Assembly (NCBI GenBank): GCA_934454125.1
Contig: CAKSFA010000005.1
Location: 37,165 to 101,164, forward strand
DNA: 64,000 nucleotides
Reading direction: 5' to 3'
From: an uncultured Eubacteriales bacterium
GTDB lineage: Bacteria > Bacillota > Clostridia > Oscillospirales > Acutalibacteraceae
Every line of letters starts with the position of its first letter. Position 1 is the stretch's first letter. Positions 1-12,100 of the stretch are shown piece after piece. The notes beneath the pieces were generated by a model. That model was not told the origin of the DNA. It worked only from the letters and a program-made list of their open reading frames with translations, and made no database searches. Made by a program: the position numbers and the translations under genes.

Positions 1-246
1 GAAGGCGACATTCAAAATATTCTGACAAACCTTGTTTCTTTATATATCATGTATGAGCTGACACTTTGCAACATTAGTTCCTATGCTTCTGAAAATATTC
101 TTCGGCAAGACAGTACATCGAAATCTTTGAAAAAGATCGATGAACTTGAAGAGGTGGAGTATCAGCAGGAGCGTAAAGCAAAAAAAGCCAAAGAATTCAA
201 AAAAGTTATAGAAGTTTATACCCGTTTAAAAAATTTCACCGGTTGA
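1..246 (+). CDS. F1 gamma-like subunit, C-terminal fragment (partial)
   Basis: This reading frame is open from the first base of the window and ends in TGA at 244-246, so only about 81 C-terminal residues are visible and the true start lies to the left. The fragment is helical, with a hydrophobic stretch followed by a lysine- and glutamate-rich coiled-coil-like tail. It sits directly upstream of an F1 beta-like gene, where gamma lies in standard F1 operons, and the pattern LYxxxEL...YASENxxRxDSTxKSLKKIDEL loosely resembles the gamma C-terminal helix. The stop is 29 bases before the beta start. The gamma assignment is inference from position plus weak similarity; another accessory subunit is possible. 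The tail runs on well past where gamma usually ends. Confidence 0.4.
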   Translation, partial: EGDIQNILTNLVSLYIMYELTLCNISSYASENILRQDSTSKSLKKIDELEEVEYQQERKAKKAKEFKKVIEVYTRLKNFTG

Positions 247-275
247 ATGGATCAGAAGAAGGAGGGGATGTATAG

Positions 276-1628
276 ATGAAGGTCGGCAAGATCGTATCGA
301 TATCTGAATTAAATATAGGCATCCTGAAAAGCACAGATGAAATAAAAGTGCAAGACGTTTTGTTTGTGAAGGATGGAGATAAAACGCATAAATTTGAGGT
401 TAGTAAAATCGACGGAAATCTGGTTTCTGCAATACCGTTTGAAAGCGTAATTGGTCTACGCAAAGGTATGGAAGTGGAAAAACAAGAGGGCGGTTTGCAG
501 ATTGAATACTCCGAGCAAATTCTTGGCAGAGTATTTGATTCTTATGGCAATGTAATTGCAGGTGAGGCAATTTCCAATCCCAAGCCACGTAATGTATATG
601 ATCGCAAACTGAGCATGCAGGAAATTGAAATCAACGGAGATATTTTGTGGACAGGCATTAAAGTGCTTGACTTCTTTGCACCAATGCAAAAAGGCTTTAA
701 AATGGGTCTGCTTGGTGGTGCTGGTGTTGGAAAAACGGTGTTGATTAAAGAATTAATTAACAACGTGTATAAAAGTTACACTTCCAACTCTGTTTTTGTT
801 GGTGTTGGTGAACGTTCCAGAGAAGGCCAGGAATTGTATGCAGAAATGACGGAAGACGGATTGATGGATAAAATCTCCATCGTGTTCGGTCAGATGGGTG
901 AAAACTCGGTTGCACGTTCTAAAGCAATTTACAGCGGTTTAACACTGGCTGAATATCTGCGTGATGAAAATCAGCAGGATGTGTTGCTGTTCATCGATAA
1001 TATTTATCGTTTTGTTCAGGCAAATGCTGAAATTTCCAGTGAGTTGGGTCGTGTGCCGATTGAAAACGGATACCCGACAACAATGTTGGGTGACTTGAGC
1101 GAGGTAGAGGAGCGTATCAACTCCACCGATAAGGGAAGTATCACCTCATTCCAGGCAATTTATATCCCTGCAGATGATTTGACGGATGAAGCTGTACAGG
1201 CAATTTCTTCTCACTTGGATGGACAGATTGTTCTGGATCGTTCTGTAGCAGAAAAAGGTCTGTATCCGGCAATTAATATTTTCCGTTCTACCAGCCGCTT
1301 GATGACCATTGAAAAAGTAGGCGAAAGACATTATCGCTTGGTAGAGGAAGCGCTGCGGTACTTTACTCGTTACAATGAAATTGCAGAAATTATTGCTGTT
1401 TTGGGTATTGATGAACTTTCTGATTCTGATAAGAGAGTGTTCTACCGTACCAGAAAACTAAGAAACTATTTTTCACAGCCAATGTTCGTAGCAGAAAACT
1501 ATACTGGTATTCCAGGTGCACTTGTTGATATTAAAGATATTTTAAATGATGTTGAAAATATCTTGACAGGCAAGTATGATGATGTAGATGAAAGCAAGTT
1601 CCTGTATATAGGTAAGTACAATGGATAA
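276..1628 (+). CDS. F1 ATPase beta-like catalytic subunit of a non-canonical F1-like ATPase
   Basis: A 450-residue homologue of the F1-ATPase catalytic beta subunit. An N-terminal beta-barrel (about 1-75) is followed by the nucleotide-binding core: Walker A GGAGVGKT at 147-154, the catalytic-glutamate motif VGERSREG (E179), Walker B FIDN around D241, and the beta signature near 255-310 including GSITSFQAIYIPADDLTDEA. The C-terminal helical domain carries DELSDSDK and QPMFVAE. All residues needed for hydrolysis appear present, so an active ATPase is expected. A strong AAGGAGGGG site lies 8 bases before the ATG. The last codons overlap the epsilon-like gene by 8 bases. Genuine atp operons follow beta with epsilon and have F0 genes upstream; here membrane proteins and a giant surface protein follow instead. 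The closest organisation I know is the F1-like X0 ATPase of mycoplasmas. Confidence 0.9.
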   Translation: MKVGKIVSISELNIGILKSTDEIKVQDVLFVKDGDKTHKFEVSKIDGNLVSAIPFESVIGLRKGMEVEKQEGGLQIEYSEQILGRVFDSYGNVIAGEAISNPKPRNVYDRKLSMQEIEINGDILWTGIKVLDFFAPMQKGFKMGLLGGAGVGKTVLIKELINNVYKSYTSNSVFVGVGERSREGQELYAEMTEDGLMDKISIVFGQMGENSVARSKAIYSGLTLAEYLRDENQQDVLLFIDNIYRFVQANAEISSELGRVPIENGYPTTMLGDLSEVEERINSTDKGSITSFQAIYIPADDLTDEAVQAISSHLDGQIVLDRSVAEKGLYPAINIFRSTSRLMTIEKVGERHYRLVEEALRYFTRYNEIAEIIAVLGIDELSDSDKRVFYRTRKLRNYFSQPMFVAENYTGIPGALVDIKDILNDVENILTGKYDDVDESKFLYIGKYNG

Positions 1629-1881
1629 GTCAATTACTGTTAAAATTTATGACTTTGACAAAGGATTGCAGCAGTATGATCATATACAGCTCGTCCGTGT
1701 ACAAAGCAAAAATTACAATTTACTCATCATGCCGGATTTTATACCGACCATCGGGGAGCTAGACGGAAGCCTTAGCATTGTGGGAGATCATGTAAAATTA
1801 GATTGGGAGAATATCTTGGGCTATTATGTGATACGGCATAATACGTTTGAGATTATATTAAAAGATGAATACCATCATTAA
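1621..1881 (+). CDS. F1 epsilon-like beta-sandwich subunit without helical tail
   Basis: An 86-residue protein matching the N-terminal beta-sandwich of F1 epsilon in position and pattern: a stretch VQSKNYNLLIMPDFIPTIGE corresponds to the family pattern VxxxxGxxGILPGHAPxxxxL. Typical epsilon is about 130-140 residues; the C-terminal helical hairpin that inhibits rotation in F1Fo enzymes is missing. The gene starts within the last codons of the beta gene (8-base overlap) and overlaps the next gene by 17 bases, so translational coupling is likely. Its expected role is to join the rotor (gamma-like) to a membrane partner. The epsilon call rests on synteny plus a weak sequence pattern. Confidence 0.65.
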   Translation: MDKSITVKIYDFDKGLQQYDHIQLVRVQSKNYNLLIMPDFIPTIGELDGSLSIVGDHVKLDWENILGYYVIRHNTFEIILKDEYHH

Positions 1882-2431
1882 TCAAATGACGCTCCAACTG
1901 TATTATTACACCAATTTTCTTTTGCTAAGCATTATTGTTCCGTCCATTCTCTTACTAGGAGTTCTTCTGCTATGCCGCAAATTTCAAATGAAAAGCAAAT
2001 GGCTGTTTGCTTTTGCAATGTTTTTTCAAATGAATAAAAGAGATGCTATTTATCTCGTTAATATGACGATTCGCTATCTGCTGATTATCAGTGCAGTTAT
2101 CTTTAACATGCATATTGATACAATTTTCATTATCATACTAATGGCAATGACGCTGATTGCTTCAATTTCTTATTTAGACATTATAGGCTTTTTGATAGAG
2201 CTGGTAAACAATGCTATCCTGACATTCTCGCTGTTCTTCGTTGAGTATATGAGAACATTGATGGAGCAGGGACGCCCGGAGGTATGGATGATGGTAATTA
2301 CCGGACTTGCAATTGCTTTTCTGGTACTATATGATACGTACTTCTACTTACTGTCAATGCTACGATACTTAAAAAGAAGAAGAGTTGCGTCTATGGAAAG
2401 GATGATGCTCAATGAAGAAAAAAAAGGTTAA
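1865..2431 (+). CDS. Polytopic membrane protein of the F1-like ATPase operon (X0-like candidate)
   Basis: A 188-residue, very hydrophobic protein with about five predicted membrane segments: one near 15-37, a long hydrophobic run near 70-130 that could hold three, and one near 140-168. The basic tail has several arginines and lysines (KRRR), consistent with a cytoplasmic C-terminus. I recognise no family and see no F0 a- or c-subunit signature: there is no c-type helical hairpin with a central acidic residue. It starts inside the epsilon-like gene and its end overlaps the next gene by 20 bases, so it is made in register with the ATPase subunits. By position it may form the membrane base that couples the ATPase to the outer proteins; that is inference. 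Confidence 0.75.
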   Translation: MNTIINQMTLQLYYYTNFLLLSIIVPSILLLGVLLLCRKFQMKSKWLFAFAMFFQMNKRDAIYLVNMTIRYLLIISAVIFNMHIDTIFIIILMAMTLIASISYLDIIGFLIELVNNAILTFSLFFVEYMRTLMEQGRPEVWMMVITGLAIAFLVLYDTYFYLLSMLRYLKRRRVASMERMMLNEEKKG

Positions 2432-3122
2432 GCTTATTATCAGTGGTTCCTTAATTGTTTTGATAACGGCATTTATTGTTACTGCAGTTTTTATTTACTT
2501 CAATAGTAATAAATTAGTAATAAAAAATGCTAACCTTTATTCTATTGTGGGCGGCAGCGCAAGCTGGTATACTGGAGATGTAACACTGCAGCCTACAGGT
2601 GAAGACGGAGTTGAGCTCCGCTCAAGCGCCATTACACTTCCATTGGACGCTACCCCGATTTACTACAAAGATCAGAAAAAGATTTTGCTACCAAAAAATA
2701 TGGAGATCGTTCAGTATCGGGAGGACAATAAAATGTTCAAGCTCAATCGTTATGTTACCATTGAGCAGGTGGACGGCGTAATGCGTATTAAAGATAATAG
2801 CTTTGAGACTGTAAAAACAAATTTCTTTCTTTTTGACGGAAAAAATACATATGTATTTTTTGAAGACACAACAATCACTTACGGAAATAGCAAGGTAACA
2901 ATACCGGCTTTTTCGTATGTCACCAATGTTTATAATAATAAGCTCAGTGTTTACAATTATGAAACCGGCGAATATCGAGAATTTCCTGTTGCGAATATGG
3001 AGGTAGTGGCCGAGTTAGAAGATGGTAATTCTATTAATTTAAACACAGATACGTTTCGAGCAAGCAATCAGCAGCAAACTCTGCTGATTAAACAGATTGA
3101 AAATCTCAAGAATCTGGAATGA
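2412..3122 (+). CDS. Single-pass membrane protein with extracellular beta-rich domain, F1-like ATPase operon
   Basis: A 236-residue protein with a lysine-rich start (MKKKKVK), one membrane segment at about 8-30, and an outer domain of about 200 residues rich in beta-prone and aromatic residues. There is no lipobox and no clear cleavage site, so it is probably a membrane-anchored protein facing outwards. No family is recognised. It overlaps the previous gene by 20 bases, and the giant gene starts 10 bases after its stop. The short distances place it in the same transcript as the F1-like genes. A plausible role is linking the membrane base to the giant surface protein. The function is unproven. 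Confidence 0.7.
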   Translation: MKKKKVKLIISGSLIVLITAFIVTAVFIYFNSNKLVIKNANLYSIVGGSASWYTGDVTLQPTGEDGVELRSSAITLPLDATPIYYKDQKKILLPKNMEIVQYREDNKMFKLNRYVTIEQVDGVMRIKDNSFETVKTNFFLFDGKNTYVFFEDTTITYGNSKVTIPAFSYVTNVYNNKLSVYNYETGEYREFPVANMEVVAELEDGNSINLNTDTFRASNQQQTLLIKQIENLKNLE

Positions 3123-3132
3123 GGTATTGTTT

Positions 3133-6100
3133 ATGAAAAAAATAATAGCCGTCGTTTCCGCTGTAATATGTTTAATTGCGGTTGTTGTAACCTTCCAATT
3201 AACATATTTTCACTCTACTGTTGTTTTCGGATATGACGGAGTGGTAATTTCGGACGAAAAGCTGACAAACAACTTAATGACGATACCGGAGGATACCGCT
3301 ACCACCTTGGTAGAACCGGCCGCGGTAAAAGCCAGCGACATGATTTATGAGCGCAACGGTAGTCTCTATTATGGGGATAACAGTAAAACGAAGTTTTTAC
3401 AGGAATACCCAACGTTCATCAATCAGGGTAAGGCTTTGTTAATGCTGAATGATAAGGCAACGCTGATTGATCAGTATTTCCGTGAGCAAGCAACCTTTAG
3501 CAATTTGGTTCTTACCGGAGGCGGTCTATATCAAGCAAATACCAATAGCCTGATTGACGATAATGTATATTATTTTTTAAAGCTATCCAACGGTTTTTAT
3601 ATCAACTCGCTGGAGATGAAAATTAAAACAAATCTACGCGAATATTTATTTGAGATGAATAGTATCCATAACTTTACTGAAACCTCTATTTTGTCTTATA
3701 AATATACCAGTCAGGGCTTCCAGTATAGCACCATTACCGATGTTGATTTAGACTCGGTGATTAGCATCGGCAATACAGAGATGACCTACAAGGAGTTTTT
3801 GTCCAAGCTGTCTCTATATTCTGAACCAACGCCTAAGGCGGAAAGAGATCAAACTTCTTCAGATACAAGCAGTGAGGAAGTTTCCAGTGCGCCAGAAGAA
3901 TCACCTTCTAGCAACAATGCTGCCAGTGCCCCGCAGACAAATACCAGCAGCGGGTCACAAGGTGAATTTCCTAGCACACCATATGAAAAACCACGTGTTA
4001 TTGTGAGCGATTTCTTGCCGGTTCCTTACGGTATGACTTCAAAGCTGACGATTATTGACTCCGGCAATAAGATGCGTTCTGCGGTTACGTTTTATATTTA
4101 TGAAGGAGATTCTCTGGTTTTGAGAAAATCCTTCCGTGCAGATAGCGACTTGTTGTTTGAAAATCTCAAGCCAGGTAAAGAATATCGCGTAAAAGCACAG
4201 TATGAATACATTGATGCAAATGGTCAACGGACTACCGATGAGTTCTTGGATATCAATGTAAAAACCAGCTCGCTGTCCGCTGATGATATCATTAGTCTGA
4301 ACGGCGAAATGGGTACTGTCAATTTCGACTCCTTTATCTTGAATAACGTAGCAATCACTTCTGATATAAGCACTTATGCTGTGAAATATTTGCAAGATTT
4401 AAAAGTGCAGGTAGGCGATTTGACCTATAGTGTTCCTGCATCTGATTTGACAAAACTCAAATCTGGTCAGAGCATTTCAGTTGTCTTCCCGCAGATGCTT
4501 ACATCGAATACAGATTATACAGTTACACTAAAAGGCTATGACCGTTTTGGCAATGAGATCCCACTTCAGTTTGAAGATCTTAAGATTCATACGCCCAAAA
4601 AACTGCCGGATGTAACATATAATTTTGAGCAAAAAGAAATCGACTATCTAAAAATTAAATACAGCATCAGTGATACAGATAATGTAAATCCGCAAGCTGG
4701 TAAATTTCAGTTGTATACAGTCGATGCTCAGGGCAATGCAGATCAACTGGTAGAAGAAATCAACCAAAGCGATGTTACAGATGATACACTTGAATTTAAT
4801 GATCCAACCTTTAGCAGTGAGTATATTTTGCGCTATGTAGGTACGGTGGATTTGGTTGACGGCAAGGGAGAACAGACAGATTATACGATTAAGGATTATA
4901 AATTCCTAAGCTCTTCTCTGAGCCAGTTGGGTGTCATTTACTTGAATATGACAGCTACGAAGTATACAGAAGAAGATTCGTATACAACGCTGGATGGCAC
5001 GATTGAAGAAAATAAAAATACTTATGCATTTAAAATTGGCAAAGATACAAGCTATAAAGCTACCTTTACAGTCGATCAAGCCCTCTCTAGCACAAGGTTA
5101 CTAGAGCTGATAGATAAACTGAATCTAGAGCTTTACACCAGAGATGAAGAAGGCAACAAAGTTTCAGTAAGAACAGAGTCTTTTGTAGCAGGCAGCACAG
5201 AATTTGATGCTGTAAAAGCAAAGGGCAGCTTTACAAAAGAATTTACAGATTTACAACCCAATACCCAGTATTTCTTGGACTTCAAAGGTGAATATAGAAC
5301 CAGAAATATGAACGTCAGCATGAACCTGAATTATTTCAGAACATGGAAAACCATGCCTACAGCTTCGCTGACCAATTTGGTGACAACCTCAACACATTTG
5401 TATGCTACCGCAGCTGTAGCTGATCCGGATCGCGTTTCCAATGCTGGCAGAGCCATGGTGGTTCTCAACACTTACAATGAAGCAGGAGAAACCGATCAGG
5501 ATAAACTGACGGGTGGCACAGCAATTGATGTTGCCTATTTGAAAACCAACAATGCAGATGGAGAAAAAATTTCTCTGAAGGGTCTAACAGCCGGTCAGAA
5601 GTATGTATTAAACTATTATATTTCTGATACAAACTGGAGTTCTAACAGTGTAAATCTGGTAGACAAAAAGATTTATTTGCACAGCTATATCTTTACCGCA
5701 CAGGATAACCTGGATGGTAAAGTGAAGGTTGCAGATATTACTACCAACTCCACAAATAACAATCAGATCGACGTAAAATTATCTACAAGCTTCTATGATA
5801 AAACAGGCTTGGGCGATGGTAAAATTTACGTAGACATCTATGATGAAAACGACAATAAGCTGAATGATAAATCATACAGCAATTCGTATACTTCTGGTAG
5901 TAATACTGTTACCCACGAGCAAACCATCACCCTACCCAAAGAAGACAAAACGTATACAGCAAAATTGTATACAATCTCCAAAACCTTTGGCCACATCATG
6001 GAATTGTCTGAAACCCAGTTTAACACGAAAGATGCCGTTAAGCTTATTCACAATATGAAAGAGCTATATGATATTAATGGACAAAGCGGCCGCTACCGTG

Positions 6101-9100
6101 TTGTAAACGATTTGGCTTATAATGAATCAGGTGCACCAAACCATCAAACCATTTCAAGCTTCTTGGGTGAACTGGATTTTGACGGACATGAATTGAAATT
6201 TGCATATTCAAACACAGTTCGCGCTCTCTTTGGAACATTGCAGGAAGGCAGTGTTGTTAAGAACCTGAATTTAAACATTACAGAAAACAATAGTACAAAC
6301 ACACTGTATGGTATTGCACAGACCAACTATGGTACCATTCAGGAACTGTACTTGCGCACAGTGGGCGAAAAAACGATTGCAGCGAACTTTAATCGTAGCT
6401 ACCTTGTAGGCACCAACTATGGCGTAATTGATACATTTGTGGTGTATGCTGCGGCAGGAAATTCTACGGTTGATGGCTCTGGTATTATTGGTGAACACAA
6501 TGTATCTATGGGCGTGGTGACCAACAACGGCACCATACGCAACGGTTATTTTGATGGCGCTCCCATCAATCTAAGATGGGGTGCATCTGTGAGAAATAAT
6601 CGTCGCGCAGGTATTGTAGCGGCTACCAATAACTCTTCTGGTATCATTGAGAATATCTATGTGCTCAACGAGTTCAAAGGTCATGGAACTTATCCATCTA
6701 CGCTTTACTCTGCTGTAGCGGTTGGAAGTAACGCTGGTACTGTAAAGAACCTTTACACAACAAAGCCGGCGGTCAACTATTCACCAGACAATGTAGGTGT
6801 AGCAGTTGGCACCAGTACTGGTACAACCAGCGATGTATATTATATTCACAACTCTCAACGTAATAACACGGCAAACCAGCGTACCAACTATGAACAGTTG
6901 GGCAGTGCTTCTTTCCAAAGTGCCGTGTTGAATACGCAGGAGAAATTCGATGTCGAACGCTATGTTTATAATGGATATTATCCGCATATTGCGTTCCAAA
7001 ATGAAAATATGCCAACACAGGCACTCAACCCCTTGCCGACAATTACTGATACTGCAAAGGTAAGCTATATCAATTATGACATTGAACAAGAACCCAATGA
7101 TCCCATGTCTTCAGATTATCATGCAATTTTAAAAATTCGTGTAAAAAATCTGTATGCCTATACGGTAACAGGCTTGACCTTTGATAATCTATACGCTCAA
7201 ATCTTGGAGCAGATCGATGACGCACAAAACGGAGAAAGCATTCTGCGCGTAAAAATCAATACCAAGCAAGACGGTGAGTTTGTAGATAGTCACTTGCTGC
7301 AAACAATTTCATTCCGCGATGATCTGGCCAATGAACTTACGACAGAATATCCGACTGATAGCCAGCGAACATTGATGACAGTGCGCTTCTACCGCACAGT
7401 AAACAATATAGACGACTGGAAATATATCAATGATCATGGCAACCAGAACTATTATGTCACAAGTGATATTGATTTTATGAATATCGAAAACGCGGCGTAT
7501 ATTACAACATTCAGCGGTAACCTCGAAGGCAATGGCCATACCGTGTCTGCGATTAAAATCAAGCACGAAAATACAACAACACCTCGCAAAGGTGTCATCG
7601 GTACGATGAATGGTGGCAGCATCAACAATTTAACCTTTAAATCTGTAGAAATCGATGCTCAATTAAATCAGCAAAATGCCAATGGCGATATAGGTATTAT
7701 CTCGTTAGTGCAAGGCGATGGCCAAATTCGCAATGTGCATGTGTATGATTCTACGATTAAGGGTAGCACCAGCGTCGGTGGCTTGGTAGGTAACCTGTAT
7801 GGTCAGGTATATGACTCTTCTGTACACAATACCACCATTGACTCCAAAGTGGATCGTCAATATACGATGAATATTGGCGGCTTGGTTGGCCAATTGCAAA
7901 ACAACGGTGTTATTCAAAGTAGCTATGTGCAAGGTGTCACCATTACAACTCAAAAAAATGAGTCTCTTAATGCTGGTTGGACCGTAAGCCGTGTAGGTGG
8001 CGTTTTGGGTAACGCTGCTGGTAATGGTATCATACAGAATGTTTATGCCATTACAACAATCAATGCTCCAACATCCAGCATGGTTGCTGGCATTGTTGGT
8101 ACATTGAACTCAGGCGGCAAGCTGGATATCAACGGTGTATTTGCGAAATCAGATATAGTTGCATCATCCCATGCTGGTGGTATTATCGGTCTAGATAACC
8201 AGCGTGGTACTGTAACCGGTTCCGGCACTTATACATCGAGTGTGGTCAATGGCTTCTTCACCGGTAGCATTGTTGCAACTTCCAATGTTACATTTGGTGT
8301 TGGTTCCAACTCTAACGAACACGCTACAAATCTCTACACGCACTCTTCTGCACGTCTCAACGGCTTGGGTGTTACAGACTCTACCAAGGGTACGAACGTT
8401 ACCATTATTGATGACAGCCAGTTCAGCAGTGCTGATGTTTACACAAAAACCATCGGCCTGGGCAGTGCCTTTGATACCAGCAAAGTTGCCACAACTGACG
8501 GTAAATTCCTGCTTCCCAAGGTCAATAAGCTAGACGGCAGCGGTTTGGTAGCCGGCCAGGTGGATAACGAGTTTACCAAGAGCGATGTCTACTTCCAGTC
8601 ACTGGATATTACCAAAGATACAACTTATGCACAAACAGGTAAACTTACCATTAAGTTATTCAATAAAAATACAAGTAAAATTAAGGCCGTCACCTTTAAA
8701 GATGACATGATTAGTACTACTGGTGAAGCAACCACCTCACACGATAGCACCACCAATATCATGACATATGAGGTTACAGTAACACCAAAGTACTTTGTAA
8801 ATACGTATTATATCTCTACCATCGTTTACGAAGACGGTTCTGGAACAGACCAAACGCTGAACTTGAACACAGCAATTAACACCAAGTTCTACCGCCAGAT
8901 CAGTAAGCCAGAAGAGTGGCCAACCACAACCAACAAAACAACATATGCTGAAAACTACTACATCACTAACGACCTAGATTTCAGCACTGTAGTTGGCACA
9001 GACTTGAACAAGTTCCGTGAGCGTTTCAACGTAAACGTCTATGATGTTCACACGTCAAGTGGTAGTAGCAAGACGATCAAATTGGGTGGCAGTCCAATTA

Positions 9101-12100
9101 CTAGCTTAACCCCCAACCAAGATTTCATCTTCAAATCAGTTGCTGGCGAGATGAAAGACTTAACGTTTGATACCATTAAGATGGAGTATAATTCTCAAAC
9201 AAATAATCTGTCAGGTATTATTGGTCAAAATACAGGCACTATCACCAATGTAACATTTAAAAACATTGAAATCACCCATAAAAACGGAACAACGTCATAC
9301 GGCACCGATGGTGTAGGTATGATTGGCCAGCACAACGGTGGTACTGTGAAGAATATCACAGTTTCTGGTACAAACAAAGTTATCGTTGAAAACGGCGGCC
9401 ATATGGTTGGTTTGCTCATTGGTAGAGTAGGCGGCGGAACCCTCAGTGATATCACCGTTAGCGGAGTAAATACGGTAAAAGGCCATGAAAATGTTGGCGG
9501 TGTTATTGGTGGTGTGTCTGGAATTTCGTCTCCGATTACCAATATCAAAGTAAACATGGACGGTGTATCTGAGAATGGTGATTCCCCGATTGCTTCCGAT
9601 GCTACCAACACACTCACCGTAGAAGCAACTGGTAGCACACCAAAACAAATGGGTGGCGTTATTGGTTTACACAATGCTTCTGGTTCCACATTGTCTAATA
9701 TCGAGGCCAACAATATTGAAATTAAAGGCTTAAAAGGTTCGCACCGTAATGTAGATGCTGGCGGAATTCTTGGTCAAACAAGAAATGCTACGCTTTCTAA
9801 CTCCAAAGCCTTCAACATCAAGGTAACAGGAGAAACTTCTAATAGCGTCGGCAGAATTGGTGGTGTCATTGGTTATATTAGCACTGGCAATAACACCACG
9901 TTCACAATTAATGGCCTCAAAGTTTATAATATTCAAACACAGGCAGGTCTGGTAGAATACAGCGGTGGCATCATTGGTCAAAACAACCAGGCACAACTCG
10001 CAATAAGCAATATTACAGGCAGCAAAATTACTGTAAATAGCCCAAATAACGTTGGCGGTCTTATTGGCCATATGGGCTACAATATGACGGCAAATATCAG
10101 CGATGTAGATGTTACTGACGTAACAGTAAATAACACCTCTACGGGCCAATATGTAGGTGGCATGATTGCAATTGTAGAAGGTTCAACTGCAATTATTAAT
10201 AATAGCTATCTGCGCAATCTTACCATCAAAACTTCCAGTGGTACCAAAGATAATAAAGGTGTTGGTGGCTTTATTGGCTACTTAAGTACCCCGGGTACAG
10301 GTAACCGTATCACCAATTCCGGTCTTTTGGTAAAAGAGATTTCCTCAAAAAATGGTGGCTTCACTGGCGGTGTCGTTGGTAAAATGCAGAACAACAATGT
10401 ACGCTTAACCTTTGAAAACAGCTACGTGGTTGGTACAAGTACCACACAACAAAAAGCAAAAATTGAAGGTACCAGCAACACCGGCGGTATTGTTGGTGAA
10501 ATGTCGAACGATAGCAATATGTTGTTAACAGTCAACAACTCCTATGTCGCTGCAGACATTACCACCACAAATGGCCATGCTGGTATGCTCGGCGGTAGCA
10601 CAAACCACACAACAGTTAATGGCTTCATCTCCTTGGGCAGTGCAACTGCAGCAGGAAATAACAGAAATGCCGGCGGTATCATCGGTAACATCAACAGCAG
10701 CGGCGTAAACACCAGCCTTACCAGCATACTAGTTGTTGCAGATGTAAAGGGGCCAAACAATTCTGTAGCATCGTTTATTGGTCAATTAACCAATTCCAAT
10801 CCTTCATACAGTAATGCTTATCTGTATGAAGGAAGCAAGGTCAATGATATCCTAGTTAAAACACAATATGCAAATGATGATCTTTATAAAGATCGTATGT
10901 TAGATTCAACCAAGATGAAAGACGGCAGCACTTATAGCTCTATGATTAATTTGGGAAGTGTTTGGAATTATGGCAATGTTAGCACTCTTGTTGCACCACG
11001 GCTAAACAACTTGCAACATCAGTTTGACATTACAATGTTCACCGAAACCACTGCAGATCCTACACCGGACAATAATTCCAAAATGATGCAGTTTGCCGCA
11101 GAAGAAAAAGCTGCAACAGTGGCCCAGGCAACTGCGCTACCGAGCATTCAAGCATATGCTTCAGCTGCAGGCAAGGTGAACGTTGAGTTTGGCTTCACCG
11201 ATGACAGCATGCAGTTTGCCATCGTACAAAACGGTCAAACACTGCAAACGCAGGCACTGCAGAACCGTGTCTACACGCTGTCTTACAATTATCAAGAAGC
11301 ATTTGATGTAGTAGTCACCGCCGCAACCGGCGAGCAGACGACCTACACAGTCGAGCCGCAAAAAATTGCGCGCTATGCATATGTTGACGACAACGGCTAT
11401 TACTATATCAGCACCAACGGTGCAATCATGGGCAGCCGTTCCATCGGCGGCAATTATCTGAACCTCTACAAGGGTCAGGCGCTTGACGATCAGGGCAATA
11501 TCCTCACACTTGCCGGCCAAAGCAAGACCGGACAAATTGAGCAGAACCTTGCAATTGAAGAACAAACAGAGCCGCTGTTCACCTTTGATAAAGACGGCAC
11601 AACAATTGCAACGTATCAAAACTTCAGCACAGTAGGTGGTCAAACGCGCGTAGGCAATCTATACCTCAAAAAAGATAGCCTATCCATGATTGATGCCAAA
11701 CTTGGCGCAACTGCTGACAGCGTAATTATTGATGAAGTCAACGGTAAGCAAATTCAAACTGTGCTCAAGAATGGCGCACTGCTCAATCTGGGCAACGACA
11801 TGTTGTTGCCAGAAGGCTTTGAAAATCGCAACATTCGCTATGTAACAACCAATTTGAATCACGAAAGTGGCATTGCAATCGTCGATTATGAAGACGGTGC
11901 AAAGCTGATATTCAATTACAGAACCGGCGATGTTGTACAAAATCAAGACGCACCGTTTGAAAACAAAGGTTTGTTTAGCTTTATCACCGACAATCTGAAT
12001 CTGGACTTCTTTAGTGTTGAGCCTTCTTTGAAAGCCAAATACACGGCAGCAAAAGAAACGGCAGATAGTCTCATGGCAGCTCCGCAGTTGACCAGCATCT

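Noticed and set aside
276..1881. Part of an ordinary housekeeping F1Fo ATP synthase operon
   Set aside because: Epsilon lacks its helical domain and is followed by novel membrane proteins and a giant surface gene, with no F0 gene in view.
9225..10149. Long antisense frames inside the giant gene (for example 162 and 139 codons)
   Set aside because: They lie opposite repetitive coding sequence, have no ribosome sites and show translations with no recognisable pattern.
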